From IMG/VR virus record IMGVR_UViG_3300008116_000229, positions 1 to 30,607 of that record: a stretch of DNA of 30,607 bases, one strand, 5' to 3'. Source of the stretch: a virus. The translations under genes were made by a program, and so were the position numbers. Positions 20,912-29,458 of this stretch are shown here, in pieces. The first letter of the stretch is position 1. Every line of letters begins with the position of its first letter. Under the pieces are notes generated by a model. That model searched no databases, was not told the origin of the DNA, and worked only from the letters and a program-made list of their open reading frames with translations.

Positions 20912-22303
20912 TCACATGAGGTTTGCAACCTTGACTCTTCTGTAGTAAACGTTTGAGTTTCTCTCCAGAACACCAGGATTGGTGAGGGTAGCACCTTTTG
21001 CGAATGGATTGGCAACAATTCCATAACGGGTCTTGAAGCCAATTTTTGGCTGGAAGGTGTTCTCGCCAACGGCACGTACCATCTGTAGAGGTACATATGG
21101 GCAGTAGAAGATACCAGCGTCATAAGGTGAAGAACCCTTGTAACCAACAACGTAGTACTGGTTAGCTGAAACGTTAGCAGCGTATGGGTCGATGTATACG
21201 CGGAACTTACCAGCAAGAACACCAGCGAAGGTGTTACCAGTGTCATCAACGTTGAGGTTAGCGTTGAGTGCAGGGGTGTAGTCAAGAACACCAGCCATGG
21301 TCAGTGCTGAAGCAACGTCTGCAGAGCACATGATCATGTTGCCCTTCCCTCTACGAGTTCTTTGTGCGATTGCGTTGGCATCGCGCTCGATTTGGAAGAT
21401 TAGACCCTTGAACTTCTCAACTGACCAACGACCATTGGAGTCAACGTCGAGGTCGAAGGTACCAGCGGTTGCGGTGTTAACGGTAGCACCCGTTTCTGCA
21501 ACGTTATAGATGGTACGAATAACTTCGCGGTTGATTTCAGCAAGAATCTCGCTTGAAAGAATGTTAGCGAGTTCTGCTTCTGCATTCAGACCATGAATTG
21601 CCTTCAGGTCTTGTGCAAGCTCAAGGCTGTACTCTGCCTTCAGAGCACGTGACTTAGCGGTAACGGTGACTTTCTCGATCGAGAATGCCATCTCGTTGAA
21701 TGCACCACCAGCCTGAGTGCCGAGATCTTCTGCGTCATCGGTACGCATACCTTGACCTACGTTGTAGGTAGTACCGGTTGCGCTAGCGATTGGGTTGAGC
21801 AGACCAGGATTGGTTCCTTGCTGAGCAGTGGTACCAAGACCAACAGCAGAATCGGTGAATCCATCGGTAAGACCCAGAGCAGCATTCTGACCAGAGAATG
21901 CGGTATCTACTTCGTTGTAGAATGCTTCGGATCCAGATTGGTTGGTGTAACGTGAACGCATCGCAAAGATGAGTCCAGTTGGTCCGTTCATTGGTTGAAC
22001 ACCTGCGAGGTCATAAGCGACCAGGTTAGGCATTGAACGACGGATCAGGCTGATTAGAACAGGGTCAAAACCAGCTACAGGTGATGAAGCACCACCACTG
22101 AAACCAGGGGTTCCAGTTGTTTGAGTATTTACGGTTGGAGCTTCGTATAGAAACTCACGCTCTTCACGAAGAGCTCTTTCTTGGTTCTCCAGGAGAACGG
22201 CAGTTACCATTCTACGATGTGAATCTTTGATTGGATCAAGACCTTCGTAGTCTAGGAGTGGTGCCCACTTCTCCTGCAGATGTTCTTGGTTGAACATTTG
22301 CAT
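20912..22303 (-). CDS. gp23: Major capsid protein gp23
   Basis: The HK97-fold shell protein, 463 aa, cleaved by gp21 during maturation. It begins MQMFNQEHLQEKWAPLLDYE, as T4-like gp23 proteins do. The core blocks PNLVAYDLAGVQPMNGPTGL and IFAMRSRYTNQSG are the region used for g23 environmental PCR. Near residues 55-64 an acidic/Glu stretch precedes the likely maturation cleavage region. The C-terminal YGIVANPFA is also typical. A clear AGAGGT ribosome site lies upstream of the ATG. Codon choice is more GC-rich here than in the flanking genes, consistent with very high expression. Confidence 0.98.
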   Translation of the reverse strand: MQMFNQEHLQEKWAPLLDYEGLDPIKDSHRRMVTAVLLENQERALREEREFLYEAPTVNTQTTGTPGFSGGASSPVAGFDPVLISLIRRSMPNLVAYDLAGVQPMNGPTGLIFAMRSRYTNQSGSEAFYNEVDTAFSGQNAALGLTDGFTDSAVGLGTTAQQGTNPGLLNPIASATGTTYNVGQGMRTDDAEDLGTQAGGAFNEMAFSIEKVTVTAKSRALKAEYSLELAQDLKAIHGLNAEAELANILSSEILAEINREVIRTIYNVAETGATVNTATAGTFDLDVDSNGRWSVEKFKGLIFQIERDANAIAQRTRRGKGNMIMCSADVASALTMAGVLDYTPALNANLNVDDTGNTFAGVLAGKFRVYIDPYAANVSANQYYVVGYKGSSPYDAGIFYCPYVPLQMVRAVGENTFQPKIGFKTRYGIVANPFAKGATLTNPGVLERNSNVYYRRVKVANLM

Positions 22304-22350
22304 TGTTTTTACCTCTTTGGAAAATTTAGTTTGAACTTATAATCTAAAAA

Positions 22351-23517
22351 TCACTTTTTAGAAACTCTATTCAGAGTCTGAAGATATGACTCCATCAGAC
22401 CAGAAACTGGAGCTGATTGATCAGTTGTTCCTTCAGAGATGTTCTCTGAATGATCTCTTTGAGTACCAGTTTTTGATGGGAAATACGATTCCCTCAATGT
22501 TACTAGCTTCTCACGATAGTCTGCCTCACTTTCAAACTCAACATTTTCGGCAAGAGAAGCGAGTTTGTCCTTCTGAGAAAGTGCAAGACCCTCAGTGACT
22601 TCTGCAAAGATTACATCAGCAACTGACTCGGCTAATCTCCTATTAAGAGCAACATTTCTTTGAATTTGCTCGTTGAGTTTTTCTTCCATTTCATCAAGTT
22701 TATCTACCATGCTCTCGATTACATCATATCTATCTTCAGGGATTGTTACATAATGATCTTCAAAAAGACCCTTCATTCCTTGTAGGAATGATTCGGTCAT
22801 TTCAGTCTTAAGACCGTGCTCAACTGCGAGTTCGTTCTCTTGAATCCACTCATCAGCAACATACTCAAGGTATGCATCAAGTCTACCGGTTAACTCTTCT
22901 CTAATTGATTGAACTTGCTCAACTAGAGACTCTTCATATGAAGATTGAAGTTGCTCTTTGATTTCAGCAACTCTTGTTTTGATTGCTGCTTCAAAGATAG
23001 TGCGTGCTTTCTCTTGGAATTCTTCGGAAAGCTCTTCACCTTCGAGGAGAGCATTGACATCTTCTTCGATGTCAAACTCTTCCTTCATTTCATCCTCATC
23101 TTCTTCTTCTTCTTCTTTTTTGGCTTTTTTCTTGCCTTTCTCTTCTTCTTTTTCGTCTTCGTCGGCAGCCTCAGCGACTACTTCCTCATCTGCTTCTAGT
23201 TCTTCTTCATCAACTAGTTCTTCCTCTTCGTCAGTCTCTTCCTTGACTGCTCCACCGGCAAGTTTTGCCATAGGATCAGCAGCCTTTGCACCCTTGTTGA
23301 CTACATTCTTGACTTGAGCAAGAGTTTTGCCAGGAGTGCCAAGTTTCGCTGAGTCATCAGTTGACTTGTAATTTTCTGGAGTAGGACCGCCCAGATCTTC
23401 CCAACTTCCAGTTTGACCATCAGGAATACCTGTGGTTAACTTGTGCATTGGTTCGGCAGCTGCAGCCCCTTTGGTTACTACGTTTTCCATTTCTTGTAAA
23501 TTTCTACCAACGGACAT
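22351..23517 (-). CDS. gp22: Prohead scaffold protein gp22
   Basis: The core (scaffold) protein on which gp23 assembles, later digested by gp21. It is 388 aa, longer than T4 gp22 (269 aa). The N-terminal part carries two copies of a motif 'xxNVVxKGAxAAxPMxKL', at residues about 11-28 and 69-86. These are followed by a highly acidic Glu/Asp/Lys low-complexity block near 94-155. The C-terminal two thirds are helical and coiled-coil-like, as expected for a scaffold. The enlarged acidic N-terminal region is common to cyanophage gp22. The stop region forms a weak CTAAAAA/TTTTTAG hairpin. Confidence 0.93.
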   Translation of the reverse strand: MSVGRNLQEMENVVTKGAAAAEPMHKLTTGIPDGQTGSWEDLGGPTPENYKSTDDSAKLGTPGKTLAQVKNVVNKGAKAADPMAKLAGGAVKEETDEEEELVDEEELEADEEVVAEAADEDEKEEEKGKKKAKKEEEEEDEDEMKEEFDIEEDVNALLEGEELSEEFQEKARTIFEAAIKTRVAEIKEQLQSSYEESLVEQVQSIREELTGRLDAYLEYVADEWIQENELAVEHGLKTEMTESFLQGMKGLFEDHYVTIPEDRYDVIESMVDKLDEMEEKLNEQIQRNVALNRRLAESVADVIFAEVTEGLALSQKDKLASLAENVEFESEADYREKLVTLRESYFPSKTGTQRDHSENISEGTTDQSAPVSGLMESYLQTLNRVSKK

Positions 23518-23547
23518 TTGTTTAGATATTTAGATATAATCTATATT

Positions 23548-23555
23548 TATTTATA
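23548..23555 (-). promoter_or_regulatory. Late promoter box upstream of gp22
   Basis: The minus-strand octamer TATAAATA is a perfect T4-late consensus, about 30 nt before the gp22 ATG. A second partly overlapping AATAAATA follows, so two start sites are possible. Confidence 0.75.
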
Positions 23556-23557
23556 AA

Positions 23558-24208
23558 TTATAGATTTGAAAGGAACTCATTAAATAAATTTAACTTATGC
23601 TCTTCAAGTCTTTTTTGGTCGATAAGAGTATTAATTCTTCTTTGAGTTTTTTCTGCGAGTTGTTCACGAAGAATTCCTCCTTCCCAAACCCACTCTTTAC
23701 CTTCCATAATTCCTGAAACAAAAGCATCAGGTGCAGAAGGATCGGCAACGATATCAGCAGCAGTTGCTAGCATGAAATCTTCGCCAACAATTTTATGACC
23801 CTCATTGGTCATCTTGAGTGATCCAACACCACGAGAAGAAACACCTAAAGTTACACCCTCTTTAATCAGAGATTCTGCAATCTTACCCATTGGGGTCGAT
23901 AAAATTTGTGCTTTGCCGATAAAGTTATTTCCCTCACAAGTGAGAGAAACAATTTTATGTGAAACACGATCGAGGTTGACTGTTGGACCATCTGGGTGTC
24001 CAAGTTCACCAAGAGCACGACCTTTTTGAATAAAGCTTTCATCATATCTCTTCACCTCACGGGAAAGAGTGTCCATAGGATACATTCTTCCATTTCTGTT
24101 AGTAATGTTTCCCTGAAGGAATACGCCTTCAATGTAGCACTTTTTAGCAGAACCTTTGCCTTCTACAATAAATTCTACTTTTTGAATTTCTTCTGTGATG
24201 AGTTTCAT
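23558..24208 (-). CDS. gp21: Prohead core protease gp21
   Basis: A serine protease of the T4 gp21/herpes-assemblin class that cleaves scaffold and capsid proteins. It is 216 aa, with T4 gp21 at 212. The likely catalytic His lies in ELGHPDGPTVNLDRVSHKIV (residues about 67-86) and the catalytic Ser in LGVSSRGVGSL near 124. It starts MKLITEEIQKVEFIVEGKGS. It lies between the 88-aa protein and gp22, the conserved order. Confidence 0.95.
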   Translation of the reverse strand: MKLITEEIQKVEFIVEGKGSAKKCYIEGVFLQGNITNRNGRMYPMDTLSREVKRYDESFIQKGRALGELGHPDGPTVNLDRVSHKIVSLTCEGNNFIGKAQILSTPMGKIAESLIKEGVTLGVSSRGVGSLKMTNEGHKIVGEDFMLATAADIVADPSAPDAFVSGIMEGKEWVWEGGILREQLAEKTQRRINTLIDQKRLEEHKLNLFNEFLSNL

Positions 24209-24209
24209 T

Positions 24210-24476
24210 TTAGTTTGTGAACGCTACTTTATTTGCTTTGATTGCAGATGTTGACCAAATAACGTCGGATGCTGATTTTGCTAAAAATTCAACAGATCCA
24301 GCTGGAATTTCAAAATAATTAGTTGATGCTGCTCCAACTAAGGTACTCACACCAACTGTTACAATTCCTGCAGTATTGTTATACAACCGAACGCAAGTTG
24401 CATCACTAATGCTAGTGGCTGCACCGGCAGTTGCTCCAGTATTTACTTGCGTCGCTACGATTTTCGTGATCATCAT
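24210..24476 (-). CDS. 88-aa Ala/Thr/Val-rich virion-type protein
   Basis: It begins MMITKIVATQVNTGATAGAA and consists of short beta-prone segments (CVRLYNNTAGIVTVGVST, NYFEIPAGSVEFLAKSASDV) suggestive of a small beta-sandwich. I do not recognise a named family. T4 has gp68 (prohead core) at this position, but the sequence here is beta-rich and non-acidic, so homology is doubtful. A head decoration or virion structural protein is an inference. The start can be either of two adjacent ATGs (24476 or 24473), both overlapping the gp67-like stop codon. The stop is 2 nt before the gp21 ATG. Confidence 0.75.
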   Translation of the reverse strand: MMITKIVATQVNTGATAGAATSISDATCVRLYNNTAGIVTVGVSTLVGAASTNYFEIPAGSVEFLAKSASDVIWSTSAIKANKVAFTN

Positions 24477-24649
24477 TCTTCCTCGGATTCTTCTTCAGAT
24501 GATTCATTTTCACCAAACATTGCTGATGCGACAACAGGACGGAGTGAATCAACTCTCTCCGCTGCTTTTGCAAATAGAACTTCTTTAATCCTGTCAGAAA
24601 TATCTGAAGGTGAAGCATCCGTTGCAATCAAATCGATGACATCTTCCAT
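24473..24649 (-). CDS. gp67: gp67-like prohead core protein (58 aa)
   Basis: A very short protein beginning MEDVIDLIATDASPSDISDR and ending in an acidic tail SSEEESEEE. T4 gp67 (80 aa) is likewise a tiny helical protein with an acidic C-terminus, encoded directly after gp20, and is a prohead core component degraded by gp21. A perfect TATAAATA box lies 26 nt upstream, and its TGA overlaps the next gene's ATG. The identity rests on size, charge and position. Confidence 0.8.
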   Translation of the reverse strand: MEDVIDLIATDASPSDISDRIKEVLFAKAAERVDSLRPVVASAMFGENESSEEESEEE

Positions 24650-24674
24650 AAAAATTTTAATATAGTTATACGAC

Positions 24675-24682
24675 TATTTATA
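24675..24682 (-). promoter_or_regulatory. Late promoter box upstream of gp67
   Basis: The minus-strand octamer TATAAATA is a perfect match to the T4 late consensus, overlapping the gp20 stop codon (TGA at 24680-24678). Confidence 0.75.
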
Positions 24683-26354
24683 TCTCAGCCTTTTTGGTAT
24701 CTTTTTGTACCTGAGCATCAGTGATTCCAGCATCCTTATTTACATCTGGTTCTTGAGGAACATCACCCATTAAACCGGGGTCTCCTCCTGCTGGAATGGG
24801 TGCTCCAGTTATTGGATCAACTGCATTTGGATCTGGAATGATGCCATCTTTAATTTCTTTCTTGATTCGCTCATCAATTTCGATGATTTCAGAATCAGTT
24901 TGACGTAGAACTTTTCTACGAACATAGTCCACTGAGAAATATTTGCCAATATATGGTTCCATTGTTGCGAGAAGACCTAGGCGATCATTCATTAATTCGC
25001 TTTCTTTTAGTTCCGCAAACTGGTTATCATACAAGAAATCATATTGAATATGATCGCTAATAACTTCCCAATCCTCAGGAGTGACAATATTTTTGAGAAT
25101 CAATTGCGTTCTCAACATGTCATTAAAAAGATTAGCAAAACGCTTTCTTAAACGTCCAACAAATTTAGAGAATTTTAATTCATCGCGGAGAATCTCTGAT
25201 GATCGTCCAAGATTAAAACCACCATCATTAGCAATTCTAGACTCTGGAACGCCAAGTGCTCTATAAAGTTTTTTCTGAAAATATTCTACGTCAGATAATT
25301 CTCCAAGATTTTGTCCACCAGGAAGAGTTGTGATTTCAGTTCCTCTACCACCTTCTCTTCTAGGAAGCCAGAAGTCTTCAAGCATACTCATATATTTGCG
25401 ATCATCTCTGACCTCACCAGTACTTGCATCGTAAACTAATTTGTTACGATAGCGACTCATTACTTCACGAAGGTATTGCTCCGCTTTTACTTTAGGAAGA
25501 TTACCCACATCAATGTAGAAAATTCTTCTTTCTGGTGCTCTCGATAATCTGTAAATAACAAGAGAATCCTCAATCATTCTTAATTGATTGAGGGCTTTAA
25601 TTGCTTTATGAAGGTATGAAAGTACAGTTCCTTTATTCCTATCAATTAATCCAGAACTGCAATATGTAACTGAATCTTTTGCAATTTTGACAGAACCTTT
25701 GGAGTTTGATCCACCAGCAATCATACCCACTGGATATTGTGGTGTAGGTGTATACAGAAAATACTCTTCAAAATCTGGTTGATAAATTGATTTTGGATCT
25801 CTAGAAGAATCTAGAGCATTGCTGATTGGAATCTTATTTTGTTTTTTCTCTTGACGCACATACTTAATTTTCATGGGATCAATATACCTAACTTCTTTGA
25901 TCCCATCCTGTGGTTTATTGACATCAATAACTTTCAGATAAAAAAGTCTACCATCGACGTACCAGTTTCTGAACATCTCATGGCATTTTTTATCAAAGTC
26001 CAAAATTTCTTTGATATATTTAAATTCTTCTCTTATTTTTGATTTTAACTTATCACTTGCATTTACATTTGATAGTTCGATTTCAACTGGTGAATCATAA
26101 AGATCACTTACAATTGCTTCATTAACAACATCTTCAATGGCATTATCACACTCTGGGTGTAATGCCATTTCTCTGTATCTTTTGATTAGATCGTGTTCTG
26201 TTCTATAGACTCCTTCAATGTCTACATATTGTCCATAAAAACCACTAGCAATATAATTATCAACCCCGTCCTCATTGGTTTGAGGAACGGGGGACATTAC
26301 AGATTTAGGATTTTTTTGGGAGTCTTCAATAGAAAATCCAAAAAGTTTTGCCAT
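24678..26354 (-). CDS. gp20: Portal vertex protein gp20
   Basis: The dodecameric portal through which DNA is packaged and to which neck and tail attach. It is 558 aa (T4 gp20, 524). It starts MAKLFGFSIEDSQKNPKSVM. Strong family blocks include YRTEHDLIKRYREMALHPEC, AIEDVVNEAIV, RRIFYIDVGNLPKVKAEQYL and LPGGQNLGELSDVEYFQKKL, the last two commonly used as g20 markers for cyanophages. The C-terminus is Pro/Asp-rich and disordered-looking. It is complete, with a GATAAATA box upstream. Confidence 0.97.
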   Translation of the reverse strand: MAKLFGFSIEDSQKNPKSVMSPVPQTNEDGVDNYIASGFYGQYVDIEGVYRTEHDLIKRYREMALHPECDNAIEDVVNEAIVSDLYDSPVEIELSNVNASDKLKSKIREEFKYIKEILDFDKKCHEMFRNWYVDGRLFYLKVIDVNKPQDGIKEVRYIDPMKIKYVRQEKKQNKIPISNALDSSRDPKSIYQPDFEEYFLYTPTPQYPVGMIAGGSNSKGSVKIAKDSVTYCSSGLIDRNKGTVLSYLHKAIKALNQLRMIEDSLVIYRLSRAPERRIFYIDVGNLPKVKAEQYLREVMSRYRNKLVYDASTGEVRDDRKYMSMLEDFWLPRREGGRGTEITTLPGGQNLGELSDVEYFQKKLYRALGVPESRIANDGGFNLGRSSEILRDELKFSKFVGRLRKRFANLFNDMLRTQLILKNIVTPEDWEVISDHIQYDFLYDNQFAELKESELMNDRLGLLATMEPYIGKYFSVDYVRRKVLRQTDSEIIEIDERIKKEIKDGIIPDPNAVDPITGAPIPAGGDPGLMGDVPQEPDVNKDAGITDAQVQKDTKKAEI

Positions 26355-26381
26355 CTTATAAATTAGAACCGTTTATTCTAC

Positions 26382-26389
26382 TATTTATC
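26382..26389 (-). promoter_or_regulatory. Late promoter-like box upstream of gp20
   Basis: The minus-strand octamer is GATAAATA (7/8 to TATAAATA), overlapping the gp19 stop codon and 28 nt before the gp20 ATG. Confidence 0.6.
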
Positions 26390-26957
26390 AGTTAATATCT
26401 GTGCCACCTGCAGCAGGACTATCTCCAACAAGTGCTTCCCACCACTGAACTTGGAATTCTACTGTAAATTCCTCAATGGTATCTGTGGTGTCATAAGACA
26501 CATCAATTTGAGAAACATTGGTTGGGAAAATATCGTAGAACTTGTATCTTCTCAATACTGATCCGTCACGATCAAGTTGAGCAACTTCGGCTGGGGCAAC
26601 ATATGATGTTGGATCGGTTAAACCTTCAGCAGTTTGAACATTATTAATTTGGTTCATCCAGTTCTCAAATGCACTTCTTAATTCAAAGTTAGTGTCATTC
26701 AGAACTGTAACTGTCCATGTATCAAATGTTCTGTCACCAGCAACTTTAAGAGTTCTACCTCTAAAGTTTACATCGATTGGTGTAACGTTTGATGCTGGGA
26801 GAGCGGCAGACTTAACCAAAAAGTTTGTGATGTCATTGTTAGCACCTGATGGTCCACCTATTAGGGATGGAAATCCAATGTTAACTTCAAAGAGATTGCT
26901 TCTGGCACCACCGCCTCTTAGCCTAGCTTTAAAATCTGAAATTGTTCTTAATGCCAT
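26388..26957 (-). CDS. gp19: Tail tube protein gp19
   Basis: The stacked-hexamer inner tail tube, 189 aa (T4 gp19, 163). The family pattern is MALRTISDFKARLRGGGARS, then NLFEVNIGFP, then 'PASNVTPIDVNFRGRTLKVA', then 'FDTWTVTVLND', with a C-terminal beta-strand FTVEFQVQWWEA. It follows gp18 with a short gap and has an AGAGGT ribosome site upstream of its ATG. No late box is apparent in the short gp18-gp19 gap, so it is likely read from the gp18 promoter. Confidence 0.95.
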   Translation of the reverse strand: MALRTISDFKARLRGGGARSNLFEVNIGFPSLIGGPSGANNDITNFLVKSAALPASNVTPIDVNFRGRTLKVAGDRTFDTWTVTVLNDTNFELRSAFENWMNQINNVQTAEGLTDPTSYVAPAEVAQLDRDGSVLRRYKFYDIFPTNVSQIDVSYDTTDTIEEFTVEFQVQWWEALVGDSPAAGGTDIN

Positions 26958-26975
26958 TGTTAGATACCTCTAAAA

Positions 26976-29144
26976 TTAAACGGTTCCAATGATTTCTTCG
27001 AATGAGACACCAGATCTGGTGGCAATGAATGTTAGACCAATAAAGTTGATTGATCTTGCTGGTTTGATAAAGATATCAGCAACAAATTCATTGTTGTCGA
27101 TCACAGCAGCAGTATTATTTGTTTCATCACAAATCAGTCTGTACTCTTGGATTCCTCTCTTCGCTTGAACATCACGTAGGAAAGGATCTACAATATTTAC
27201 AAAGTTTGCTCTCGTAGTTGCATCGTTAAATTCAAATAGTTGATCTTTTGCAGCAGCCGAGATTGCATCTTCGAGATAGATGAAGAGTCTGCGAACGTTG
27301 ATTCTATCAAATGCAGATGATTTTGCGAGTGCAGTCTTATCGCCAAATAGTACAATTCCAGCACCAGGTGAGAAGATTACTGAGTTAACTCTGTTTGAAT
27401 AGAGTTTGTCTCTCTGAGACTTGCTTGGATTATATGCAAGTTTAACCGCATTTAAGATAGCACCTCTTGAAGTTCCTGCAGGTGAGAACCATGGGAAGTT
27501 ATTTGCGTCATTTCTAGCGCATAAACCAGCGATGTCTCCATTAATTGGTACATATCTGAAAGTATCTGCGAATTTATCGTACATGTACTTATATCCGCTA
27601 TCAAACACTGCATATGATGAGGATGCTACTGGTGAATAGAAACTAATTACGTTTGTTGTGATTGTTTCTGGTGCGTTTACTGTTACGGTACCCACTGAAG
27701 TATCGTTTAAGAAACCTAATCTATATGGTGAGATGAATGCGATAGCATCCTTTCTTAATTCAGCAACCGAAATAAGTTTATTTGCGATTGCCTGGCAGGT
27801 TTCTTTGGCATAATTTGCAGATCCCATTAGGAGATAATCAACATTATATTGCTCAGTATTTTCAAATAACTCATATCCAGTGACAATGTTTGCTAAAGTG
27901 GCAGTCATTGCTCCAGATGTGGAAATCGTAGATGCTCCGTTATAATCCTTGCCACCATCTAATGAATATGATGCATTACCAACACATGCAAAAGTAACAT
28001 TTGTCGAAGCTTGATCCCAACCACCATTCGCTAAAGGAGTTAGTGTATTTGCAGCAAATCCTGTGGTTGTTAATCCAGAAGGAGCTCCGCCAGCATAAAT
28101 GTAATTTGATCCCGTTGCAATATACTTTCTCCAATAAGAAGAACTACCTACAGAGAATTCTGAATCTTTTGCTTTTGAAAGTCCAATATGCTTCTCTAAG
28201 ATACTACCAGCATTTCCAGTGATAGTGCCCTTATCATCAATTACAACAACATGAACTTCGTCAAATCTCGAATTTCTTTCTGTAGCGTACTCAGAAGTTG
28301 CTGGTCTATTTGCAAGATTAGTCCAGGATAGAGAAGATCCATTGGATAATGCAATTGTTTGTGCATCAAACCAATCAGCAGCTGAAGATGCAGTACGGCT
28401 TGTTACTAAACCTCCGGCTGTGCTAATTGCTACTGCAGTTCCTGAAGCAAATGTGTAAACACCAGATGGTTGATAATCAACTGGAGTTTCTGTTCCTGCA
28501 GTAGAAACATGGGCTAAAATCTTAACTGCAATTTGAGTTGTGCTTAATCCTGCAACAGCAGTTCCAACTCCCGTTATGATACCTTTTAAATGACCTGTTA
28601 AAGTTGTTGTGGTACCAGATCCTGGAACTACAGCAGATAATGCTTGGGTAATACCCATGCCAACTGTGATGTTTGCTGTGGTAACACCAAGAATTTGATC
28701 TGCAAATCCATCAATCAAGCAAACTTTAACTCCGTTTGCCCAAGATCCAGGATTACGTGATGCAAGAGTAACACCAGCAATTGTGCTATCTTCATAACCT
28801 AGATTGTAATACTCTTCAAGGTTACGAATCTTAATGCTGGATGCTGATCCTACAAAGGCATTCTTTAGATCTGTGCTATCTGCTCTAACAACTTGCAACG
28901 ATCCACCATATGCAAGATATGATGATGCAACCAACCAATGCTCATAATGCTTATCTGTTGACGCTGGTTCTCCGAAGTTGGCTAATAGATCGGACTCATT
29001 CTCTACTATTACTGGGAGATTGATTGGTCCTCTTGCAAATGGTGCAACGATTGCCCCAATACCATCTGCGGTTGGATCAATTCTACCAACAGTTAAATCA
29101 ACCTCTCTTACTACAAGTCCAGGAGATGCTAAATTTAGCGGCAT
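26976..29144 (-). CDS. gp18: Contractile tail sheath protein gp18
   Basis: The sheath that contracts to drive the tube through the cell envelope. It is 722 aa (T4 gp18, 659). The N-terminus MPLNLASPGLVVREVDLTVG contains the conserved 'SPGVxxxExDlt' sheath start. The C-terminal domain DRINVRRLFIYLEDAISAAA, then 'RDVQAKRGIQEYRLICDETN', then 'FIKPARSINFIGLTFIATRS' is the conserved sheath handshake/core. The middle (about residues 130-420) is Thr/Ser/Gly-rich and variable, and forms the exposed domains. AATAAATA lies upstream at 29181-29188. Confidence 0.97.
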   Translation of the reverse strand: MPLNLASPGLVVREVDLTVGRIDPTADGIGAIVAPFARGPINLPVIVENESDLLANFGEPASTDKHYEHWLVASSYLAYGGSLQVVRADSTDLKNAFVGSASSIKIRNLEEYYNLGYEDSTIAGVTLASRNPGSWANGVKVCLIDGFADQILGVTTANITVGMGITQALSAVVPGSGTTTTLTGHLKGIITGVGTAVAGLSTTQIAVKILAHVSTAGTETPVDYQPSGVYTFASGTAVAISTAGGLVTSRTASSAADWFDAQTIALSNGSSLSWTNLANRPATSEYATERNSRFDEVHVVVIDDKGTITGNAGSILEKHIGLSKAKDSEFSVGSSSYWRKYIATGSNYIYAGGAPSGLTTTGFAANTLTPLANGGWDQASTNVTFACVGNASYSLDGGKDYNGASTISTSGAMTATLANIVTGYELFENTEQYNVDYLLMGSANYAKETCQAIANKLISVAELRKDAIAFISPYRLGFLNDTSVGTVTVNAPETITTNVISFYSPVASSSYAVFDSGYKYMYDKFADTFRYVPINGDIAGLCARNDANNFPWFSPAGTSRGAILNAVKLAYNPSKSQRDKLYSNRVNSVIFSPGAGIVLFGDKTALAKSSAFDRINVRRLFIYLEDAISAAAKDQLFEFNDATTRANFVNIVDPFLRDVQAKRGIQEYRLICDETNNTAAVIDNNEFVADIFIKPARSINFIGLTFIATRSGVSFEEIIGTV

Positions 29145-29180
29145 CTTTGTTCTCCGTCTAGTTCAGAATTATTCTAGAAA

Positions 29181-29188
29181 TATTTATT
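29181..29188 (-). promoter_or_regulatory. Late promoter-like box upstream of gp18
   Basis: The minus-strand octamer is AATAAATA (7/8 to TATAAATA), 36 nt before the gp18 ATG in the short gap after the Zn-ribbon gene. Confidence 0.6.
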
Positions 29189-29227
29189 AAAAAGGTTACT
29201 TTCATTGGGGAAATGATGCGTGAACAC

Positions 29228-29458
29228 TCACCAATCTGGATATTGATAGTCCAATGTATTTTCAACTTTATTTCTAGAACTTGTAATTCTTTCTATAGTG
29301 CAACTTTTGCACTCATATGAATATGATGACGGAAGAGATCCTCTATCTTTTCTTGTTAGATAATAATCTTCAATCAAATTTTTTATTTTTCCACATACCC
29401 TACATTTCCTTTCAAAAAATAATAAATGCTCTAATTCTAATTCTTTATCTAAATCCAT
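29228..29458 (-). CDS. 76-aa Zn-ribbon small protein
   Basis: It begins MDLDKELELEHLLFFERKCR. Two CxxC pairs, CRVC near residue 19 and CKSC near 48, separated by about 25 residues, indicate a zinc ribbon of the HNH-associated or treble-clef type. The phrase SSYSYECKSCTIERITSSRN is typical of small cyanophage zinc proteins. No HNH catalytic residues are evident, so nuclease activity is not claimed. The ATG at 29458 overlaps the gp17 stop (TAATG), which is why it is preferred to the upstream start at 29473. It could assist the terminase, by position only. Confidence 0.75.
   Translation of the reverse strand: MDLDKELELEHLLFFERKCRVCGKIKNLIEDYYLTRKDRGSLPSSYSYECKSCTIERITSSRNKVENTLDYQYPDW

Noticed and set aside
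20842-21291. Upstream extension of the 57-aa ORF to a 207-aa frame
   Set aside because: The extension is antiparallel in information to nothing but gp23's alternate frame, crosses the gp23 terminator, and is Thr/Leu/Ser-rich shadow sequence.
22945-23317. Phe- or Ser-rich plus-strand frames
   Set aside because: They are the complement of the Glu/Asp/Lys-rich low-complexity block of gp22, an artefact of GAA/GAG repeats.
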